34,803 bases of DNA from a virus. This document shows, one piece after another, positions 30,235 to 34,803 of the stretch. A model generated the notes under the pieces. The model did no database searches. It worked only from the letters and a program-made list of their open reading frames with translations, and had not been told where the DNA came from. The translations under genes were made by a program, and so were the position numbers. The stretch spans positions 1-34,803 of IMG/VR virus record IMGVR_UViG_3300032326_000196; one strand, given 5' to 3'. Position 1 is the first letter of the stretch. Every line of letters starts with the position of its first letter.

Positions 30235-31200
30235 TTAGCTATACTGGGTCGCCACGAGCTGGGCACTATTTGCATTGACCACCTTCTCCGAGACGTAGTG
30301 CGAAGCGCGAACGATGTCGCTCTTGATCGCCTCGTCACGGTAGGTGAACACGCCGGTCGGACTGCCGTACTCCTGCCAGTTCAGCGTAAAGCCCGTGCCG
30401 CCGCCGAAGTAGCCGGAGGAAGCATCGGTCACCGAACCGACCCAGATGTAATCGGTCGACCAGACGTTAGCACTCGAAAACGCCAGACCTTCCTTCGCCG
30501 CATCGTAGCTGGCGCGACCGATGAGAACCTCGGCAACGCCGAAGACCTCGGCAGCGGCCTGCTGCGAAGCATTGAGGATCGTGTCGGTCGAAAGACCCGT
30601 GCCGCGCAGACGATTCTGGAACTTCGTCGAAGCCTTGATGCGCGTCCAGACCGGGTTGCTCATGACAACGCGGAGGTTGTCGCGGCTTTCGCCCAGCGCC
30701 AGGATGCGATCAATCGCGGACTCAACGTCCAGACCCACATCGAACGTCGCCAAATTGCCCGTCGTGTAGGCGGTGCCAGAGTTGGTCGACGTGAAGGTCG
30801 AAGCGTTGAAGATCTGCGCAGCAACGCGCAGCTCATGAGCGAGGAGGAGCTTGCGCAAGCAGAGCTTGGCAGCAACGACCTCGGCGTCGAAGAAACGGCT
30901 CACGTCAAGCGCGACCGTATCGTCTACGGCTTCCTCATATCCGTATTCAGAAGCTGTATACGTTTCCTGAGTGAAGGAACGAGTGCCGCGCGCGTACGTC
31001 GAGTACGGCGTGCGGTTCTTGACGTCGCTCTTGAGGAGCTGGCCTTCCTTCAGCTTGAACGAAGGATACTGACCAGCGCGGAGAGGAACGTTGAGGATGG
31101 GCATCACGCGCGTGCCGATCAGGTTGGACTCCCAGTCCTTGGCCTGCTCGACAACGCCAGCGAGATCGGAACGGTAAATGGCAGCAGCGTTAGTATACAT
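30235..31200 (-). CDS. Major capsid protein, HK97 fold, lambda E-like
   Basis: 321 residues. DLAGVVEQAKDWESNLIGTR and PLRAGQYPSFKLKEGQLLKS are followed by the spine and P-domain region (FDVGLDVESAIDRILALGES, LRVVMSNPVWTRIKASTKFQ). Late parts include AEVFGVAEVLIGRASYDAA, the pattern of the E-type capsid, and FTYRDEAIKSDIVRASHYVS. Located after decoration protein, as lambda E follows D. Termination right after it is normal for high capsid output. Confidence 0.9.
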   Translation of the reverse strand: MYTNAAAIYRSDLAGVVEQAKDWESNLIGTRVMPILNVPLRAGQYPSFKLKEGQLLKSDVKNRTPYSTYARGTRSFTQETYTASEYGYEEAVDDTVALDVSRFFDAEVVAAKLCLRKLLLAHELRVAAQIFNASTFTSTNSGTAYTTGNLATFDVGLDVESAIDRILALGESRDNLRVVMSNPVWTRIKASTKFQNRLRGTGLSTDTILNASQQAAAEVFGVAEVLIGRASYDAAKEGLAFSSANVWSTDYIWVGSVTDASSGYFGGGTGFTLNWQEYGSPTGVFTYRDEAIKSDIVRASHYVSEKVVNANSAQLVATQYS

Positions 31201-31212
31201 GGTAGGTGCTTA

Positions 31213-31566
31213 TTAGAGGTTCTTCGCGATGAACTCGATGATGGAACCATCGGTGCTCGCGCTGGTGAGGCTCTTGCCGATGATGACGGTCCCGGCAGGA
31301 CCGACTTGGCCCGACGCACCGGCATAAATGGTGTCACCCACCGTTACCGGACCGCCGACGAGCGTACCCTTCTGGGTGCCGCCTTGGTTGAGAAACTTCA
31401 CGGTGACATAGTCGCCGGAAGCCGCATCGATCTGAGCGATGCCGTCAACGCTGCCAGCCGTAGCCGACAGACCGACGCCACCGTTCGTGGAGATGACCAC
31501 AGCGCGGAAAGCGGTGATGGTCGCATTGGCAAGGAAGGATCCCGTGCCGAAGTACTGGGTGCTCAT
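31213..31566 (-). CDS. Head decoration protein, lambda D-like
   Basis: 117 residues, close to gpD (110). GTGSFLANATITAFRAVVIS, VTVKFLNQGGTQKGTLVGGP, VGDTIYAGASGQVGPAGTVI and TSASTDGSIIEFIAKNL match the beta-tulip decoration family. Trimers of D stabilise the expanded capsid. Its location between protease and capsid is the same as lambda. Confidence 0.85.
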   Translation of the reverse strand: MSTQYFGTGSFLANATITAFRAVVISTNGGVGLSATAGSVDGIAQIDAASGDYVTVKFLNQGGTQKGTLVGGPVTVGDTIYAGASGQVGPAGTVIIGKSLTSASTDGSIIEFIAKNL

Positions 31567-31572
31567 GGTTAG

Positions 31573-32007
31573 TTAGAGTTTGATGACTTCACCGGCCTGC
31601 ACGCGGGAGCGGAAGGCGGCGTATTCGTTGGAGTGATTCTTCACGCAGAACGCGATGGCCGCGCTCTTGTCGCCCTTCAGCTCGGAAGCCTTAGCGGCAA
31701 CCAGCTCCTCAAACTTCTGCGCAACCGGAGCGGGAGCGGCAGGAGCCTCGGAGGCAATGGGCTTGGTGACCGGAGCGCCAAAGGACTTGGCGAACTCCTT
31801 GACAGCAGCGAGACCAGCCGCCTCAGCAGCGAGCTTAATCTCGTCGTTACGGGAAGCCATAGCGACTTCCTTGTCCTCAGGCTTCGGCAGCATCGACTCC
31901 AACTTGGAGAGGCGCTCACCCAGGCCCATCATAGCCGACTCAATCATGCCGGCAATGGCGTTCTTGGTTTCGTCATTCATGGGGAATTCGATCTCGATGG
32001 AACCCAT
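31573..32007 (-). CDS. Probable nested scaffolding protein (internal start)
   Basis: In lambda, Nu3 is made from an in-frame start in C. Here ATG 32005-32007 (MGSIEIEFPMNDETK) lies at residue 171, with GAGG 5 nt upstream. It would give a separate scaffold of 144 residues. The use of this start is inference. Confidence 0.5.
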   Translation of the reverse strand: MGSIEIEFPMNDETKNAIAGMIESAMMGLGERLSKLESMLPKPEDKEVAMASRNDEIKLAAEAAGLAAVKEFAKSFGAPVTKPIASEAPAAPAPVAQKFEELVAAKASELKGDKSAAIAFCVKNHSNEYAAFRSRVQAGEVIKL

Positions 32008-32517
32008 CGGCTCCTCGACTTCTTGAAGTTTCTTCATGCTGAAAAGTCCGTCAGCGTTCGCGGCAGGCTCGCTGACCAGATCGCAAGAATAGATCTCAGA
32101 GCAGCGTTGCAGGACCGTCTTCTTGTCCGACGCCATCTCTGTCGGACCAGAGAAGGCAATCGACATGCCGAACGTGTCGGGAATCTTGTCCGCGATCTCG
32201 AAAATGTACGCGCGATGCGGCGTGTTTTGCAGGACGTGGAAGTTAGCGATCAGCTTGTTGCCGGCGATGCGGAACTCGGTCAGGTAGCCGACGATGTCAG
32301 CCGCGCCGCCGCCGTGATCCATCTTCACCTTCAGACCGCCGCTGTAGGTCTCAGCCTGCGCCTTGACCTGCTCAAGCGTGGTCGCGTCGATGTTGACGCC
32401 ATGACCCAGCGCGCGTCCTTCGGTGATGACCGCAACGTCGTGAATCACGCCAGCCGCTTCATCGATCTGTCCGACGAAACCGCGCGCAAAGTTCAGAAGT
32501 GGACTTTCAGTCATCAC
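31573..32517 (-). CDS. Prohead maturation protease with C-terminal scaffold
   Basis: 314 residues; start at GTG 32515-32517 or ATG 32514. The N-terminal ~160 residues have an assemblin-like triad: VKMDHG (H68), FGMSIAFSG (S119), YSCDLVSEPAAN (D146). The C-terminal half (~171-314) is helical: MNDETKNAIAGMIESAMMGL, RLSKLESML, then a charged region and AAFRSRVQAGEVIKL. That matches a scaffold domain as in lambda C/Nu3. It guides capsid assembly, then is cleaved before DNA entry. Confidence 0.87.
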   Translation of the reverse strand: MMTESPLLNFARGFVGQIDEAAGVIHDVAVITEGRALGHGVNIDATTLEQVKAQAETYSGGLKVKMDHGGGAADIVGYLTEFRIAGNKLIANFHVLQNTPHRAYIFEIADKIPDTFGMSIAFSGPTEMASDKKTVLQRCSEIYSCDLVSEPAANADGLFSMKKLQEVEEPMGSIEIEFPMNDETKNAIAGMIESAMMGLGERLSKLESMLPKPEDKEVAMASRNDEIKLAAEAAGLAAVKEFAKSFGAPVTKPIASEAPAAPAPVAQKFEELVAAKASELKGDKSAAIAFCVKNHSNEYAAFRSRVQAGEVIKL

Positions 32518-32536
32518 AATTGCCGCAAGCGTTAAA

Positions 32537-32734
32537 TCACGGTTCTTCCTTGTCGCCGTGTTCCAAGGACTTGAGCTTCTTCTGAAGCCACATCATCGAA
32601 AGAATCGACACGCCGAGTGACGCTAGACCCGACAGAATCGCGATAACCACCTGTACGTTTTGCAGGCTGATAATGGTTCCGAGCCATGCGCCGACGTTGG
32701 CGAACAGCAGTTTAGCTCCAGCGTGGTCGTTCAT
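32537..32734 (-). CDS. Small membrane protein, possible holin or antiholin
   Basis: 65 residues. A hydrophobic region (ANVGAWLGTIISLQNVQVVIAILSGL...) makes two helices, and the end is charged (LQKKLKSLEHGDKEEP). It overlaps the GTA-type holin gene as ATGA. Length and topology fit class II holins. Confidence 0.6.
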   Translation of the reverse strand: MNDHAGAKLLFANVGAWLGTIISLQNVQVVIAILSGLASLGVSILSMMWLQKKLKSLEHGDKEEP

Positions 32735-33162
32735 CGTTTCGATTGATTAATCTGCGTCGTCATGCGTGAGCCGAACCACCATGCTACGGACGTTCCGGCG
32801 AGCATCTGGAAAGACTGTAGCGCGTTAGCCTTCACGGATTCGTCATCGATGATCAGAATCGCGATGAACGCGCCGACGACGAGAAAGGCAGTCAGCGCCG
32901 GTCGAGTGACCGCGCGCACGTTAGCGGCCCAAGGCGCGACCTTCTCGGTCATATCCGATGCAGATGCGGACTGTGACGCCGTAAATGCAGACCAAGCCGC
33001 AACCGCCTCGGCTGACGCTGCTTGCTTGTCGAGCAGATCAAGCTGGAACTGGTTATCCAGCTTCTTCTCGCGTAGGCGCATCCAAGTCGTCGCCAGCGAG
33101 CCGACCATGCCGAACAGACCGCCGCTGCCAGCGTTAAAAAGGAGATCAGTTATCCAGCCCAC
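32731..33162 (-). CDS. Holin, GTA 3-TM family-like
   Basis: 143 residues from GTG 33160-33162. GLFGMVGSLATTWMRLREKK, then VRAVTRPALTAFLVVGAFIA, and FQMLAGTSVAWWFGSRMTTQ. The VRxxTRP motif and WxFGSR ending are hallmarks of the three-TM gene-transfer-agent holin family. It would open the inner membrane. No endolysin follows directly; the only visible cell-wall enzymes are at 15486-15869 and 21164-21583. Confidence 0.78.
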   Translation of the reverse strand: MGWITDLLFNAGSGGLFGMVGSLATTWMRLREKKLDNQFQLDLLDKQAASAEAVAAWSAFTASQSASASDMTEKVAPWAANVRAVTRPALTAFLVVGAFIAILIIDDESVKANALQSFQMLAGTSVAWWFGSRMTTQINQSKR

Positions 33163-33184
33163 ATAGAAGCGGCTGGCGTTAAAC

Positions 33185-33628
33185 TTACTCGGGCTGGCTA
33201 GGCCAAATAACGTTGAACGGAAAGCCAGGCTGCGCAGGAACGTCTCGAAGCGCCTGACGGTAGCTCGCCCACTGAGCTTTTGCCACGTTGTCGAGCGGCG
33301 TGTCGTCTAGCTGCGTCCAGTCGCACTGAGAGATGCGACCGTTGCGATCATGCCGGACGTGCTTCTTCTTGTCCTCGGTCTCCTTGGCGATCTCCTCGGC
33401 GGTCTTGTACCGATAAACGCGCGTCTCAACAACCTTGTCGGCCAGCACCTGCACAACGGTCTTATCCAGCACTTCTCCTCCGTTGTCGATGGTCTCATAT
33501 GGCAACCAACCCAGCGCGCGCAAACTCTCGTCGCCCATGTAGCACAGACCAGACACGTTGCGCCAGCCGTTGGGCAGCGAACGCGGACCGTCGATGACCT
33601 GACCGTTTTCGGTGTAAGCGTATTTCAT
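33185..33628 (-). CDS. Tail fibre assembly (Tfa)-like protein
   Basis: 147 residues. SQCDWTQLDDTPLDN, then AQWASYRQALRDVPAQPGFPF and NVIWPSQPE are the C-terminal signature of phage tail fibre assembly chaperone-like proteins. The N-terminal half (YAYTENGQVIDGPRSLPNGW, VSGLCYMGDESLRALGWLPY) is like fibre-tip modules. ATGA overlap with the GT9-like gene upstream. Supports a fibre locus at this end of the window. Confidence 0.77.
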   Translation of the reverse strand: MKYAYTENGQVIDGPRSLPNGWRNVSGLCYMGDESLRALGWLPYETIDNGGEVLDKTVVQVLADKVVETRVYRYKTAEEIAKETEDKKKHVRHDRNGRISQCDWTQLDDTPLDNVAKAQWASYRQALRDVPAQPGFPFNVIWPSQPE

Positions 33629-34803
33629 AATTCAGCGACAGCGTTGCGCAGTTCCTCCATAGGATGGTGCCATTGACCAAAGACGCTTTGACGGAACAGC
33701 CTCATCGAGTCGCAGTAAGGCGTTTTCGGTCCCGGCAAGGCGTAGAGGTAGTAAGCCATCACGGGAATGACGATCCAGGTCTTGACTCCCATTGCCGCAG
33801 CCAAGTGCGAAACGGACGTGCAAGAGCTGATTACGAGGTCGCAGGACGCAACGGCGCGCTGCGTATCTAGCCACGAGTCGAGCGGAACAGTCTCGACCCA
33901 ATCAGGCTTGGCATCGAGATCGGCGTCACGTTGCAGCGAGATGAACCGCACACCGTCGCGCTTCACCGCGTCGAAGAACGGCGCAGGCGGGAACAGCTTG
34001 TGATGCTCCTTCTCGAACTGCTTGTTACCAGACCACCGCAGGCCAATCGTTAGCCGATCCTTCGCGACGTGCGGACGTGCGATGTACGGCTTGCCTGAGA
34101 TGTCAGCCAGTTCAAGACCGAGCGGCACCGGAGCAGACATTGCCGGAAGCCAGTAGTCGTGATACACGCCAAACTCTGCGCCGTGCTGGACGACGGCAGA
34201 CACGCCCGCAATGTCCTTGAGCAACGCGCACAGACTGCCGCTGGCCGATAGCACCACCTTGCAGCCACGCGCGACGAGATTGGCCGTGTACCGCGCTTGA
34301 TGAATCTGATCGCCTAGACCGCCTTCCAAGCGCAGCAGCACCGTGCCGACTTGGCCGTTCCAGAGCGGCTGCGGCGTGTGCGGTGCCTTGTCGCCAAAGA
34401 TGCCGACGCGACGGCCTTGGTGCATCAGTCGGTAGCCGTCTTGAATCTTGCCGTCGCGCAGTTCGTACCAGCCACGATTAAAGGCAGCACGCGAGTCATC
34501 AGGTCTTTCGTTCGCCAGCTTGTCCGCGATGCGCCGCCCATCTTCAAAGTTTCCGATCATCGACGCGGACAGTTGCAGGTCGAGGTCGTCAATCTGCGGC
34601 AGCGTGGTCGGCTTGTCGCGCCAGAACTCAGGATGGCAGAACTTGGCGTAGTGGTATCCGAGAACGTCCTTGGCCGACTGATTGTGCTGTCGTGCCAGCT
34701 TCGGCTTGATGTCGTGCATTCCGGCGTAGCCGTGAACGAACTCGTCGTTTTCCTTCACGCTTGAGCCGTCGATGTGGTCGAGGTCGTAGTCGAACGGAGG
34801 CAG
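33625..34803 (-). CDS. TPR / GT9-like glycosyltransferase (5' end beyond window)
   Basis: The frame is open to the right edge, so the start is unknown; GTG 34756-34758 is a possible internal start. After a fibre-like or linker start come helix repeats (SMIGNFEDGRRIADKLANER, AAFNRGWYELRDGKIQDGYR), a GT-B region (LLRLEGGLGDQIHQARYTAN), IGLRWSGNKQFEKEHHKLFP and CDLVISSCTSVSHLAAAMGV. This matches the TPR plus GT9-like family seen in phages and in LPS or flagellin glycosylation. In the same frame as the fibre gene at the left edge if ends are joined. Substrate unknown. Confidence 0.78.
   Translation of the reverse strand: MPPFDYDLDHIDGSSVKENDEFVHGYAGMHDIKPKLARQHNQSAKDVLGYHYAKFCHPEFWRDKPTTLPQIDDLDLQLSASMIGNFEDGRRIADKLANERPDDSRAAFNRGWYELRDGKIQDGYRLMHQGRRVGIFGDKAPHTPQPLWNGQVGTVLLRLEGGLGDQIHQARYTANLVARGCKVVLSASGSLCALLKDIAGVSAVVQHGAEFGVYHDYWLPAMSAPVPLGLELADISGKPYIARPHVAKDRLTIGLRWSGNKQFEKEHHKLFPPAPFFDAVKRDGVRFISLQRDADLDAKPDWVETVPLDSWLDTQRAVASCDLVISSCTSVSHLAAAMGVKTWIVIPVMAYYLYALPGPKTPYCDSMRLFRQSVFGQWHHPMEELRNAVAEL

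Noticed and set aside
30298-31572. 424-codon plus-strand open frame opposite capsid and decoration genes
   Set aside because: Antisense shadow caused by GC-rich codon use; the minus-strand products are recognisable structural proteins.
31633-32535. 300-codon plus-strand open frame opposite the protease
   Set aside because: Antisense shadow; the minus strand carries a protease triad and scaffold.
1-34803. A literal fibre-glycosyltransferase fusion across the joined ends
   Set aside because: The shared frame could be chance (1 in 3) and bases may be missing at the edge; kept only as an argument for adjoining ends.
1-34803. Integrase, excisionase, CI-type repressor or attachment site
   Set aside because: Searched by eye for tyrosine and serine recombinase motifs and repressor-peptidase motifs in the deduced proteins and saw none.
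1-34803. tRNA or rRNA genes
   Set aside because: No gap is large enough with cloverleaf-like pairing; the few gaps (16342-16456, 7802-8019, 30155-30234) do not fit.

Overview
The window reads as an almost complete genome of a tailed phage with a lambda-like virion, most likely a siphovirus of a Gram-negative host. Every gene I accept lies on the minus strand, so transcription runs from high to low coordinates. Genes are packed tightly, mostly with ATGA or 1-8 nt overlaps. I see no integrase, CI-type repressor, tRNA or host gene, so a temperate lifestyle cannot be supported. The DNA is GC-rich, with one clearly AT-rich gene (25303-26130). Several early genes have strong Shine-Dalgarno sequences, whereas most structural genes I checked lack one.

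Layout in transcription order. The right end enters inside a TPR/glycosyltransferase-9-like gene (33625-34803), followed by a tail-fibre-assembly-like protein, a GTA-type holin and a small membrane protein (32537-33628). The head genes follow: prohead protease with nested scaffold, decoration protein and major capsid protein (30235-32517), closed by an intrinsic terminator (30173-30210). Next comes a four-gene glycosyltransferase/methyltransferase cassette (26447-30154) where lambda has only FI. Then come connector and tail genes in lambda order: FII-like, Z-like, U-like, tail tube, G and G-T (with an A AAA AAC -1 frameshift site), tape measure, two distal-tail proteins, an NlpC/P60-like protein and the J-like tip protein (18008-26444).

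The region 8020-18004 carries a calcineurin-like phosphoesterase, small DNA-binding proteins, a secreted lytic transglycosylase, two ribbon-helix-helix proteins, and a recombination/replication block. That block holds a RecE-like exonuclease, an SSB-like protein, a RuvC-like resolvase, a PD-(D/E)XK protein, a replication initiator with an origin-like repeat array inside it, and a DnaC-like helicase loader. The packaging block (1999-7801) holds small terminase, a cytosine-methylase-like protein, large terminase, a gpW-like joining protein and a portal with an unusual C-terminal extension. A repetitive tail fibre gene (1-1995) runs off the left edge.

In lambda the portal is followed directly by the protease. 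Here portal - fibre - [left edge | right edge] - GT9 - Tfa - holin - protease restores that order if the ends are joined. The window is therefore probably a circular or circularly permuted genome cut inside or next to the repetitive fibre gene. The most unusual content is the set of at least five sugar-transfer or methyl-transfer proteins placed at two points within the head and tail operon, which suggests that the virion or a host surface glycan is modified.
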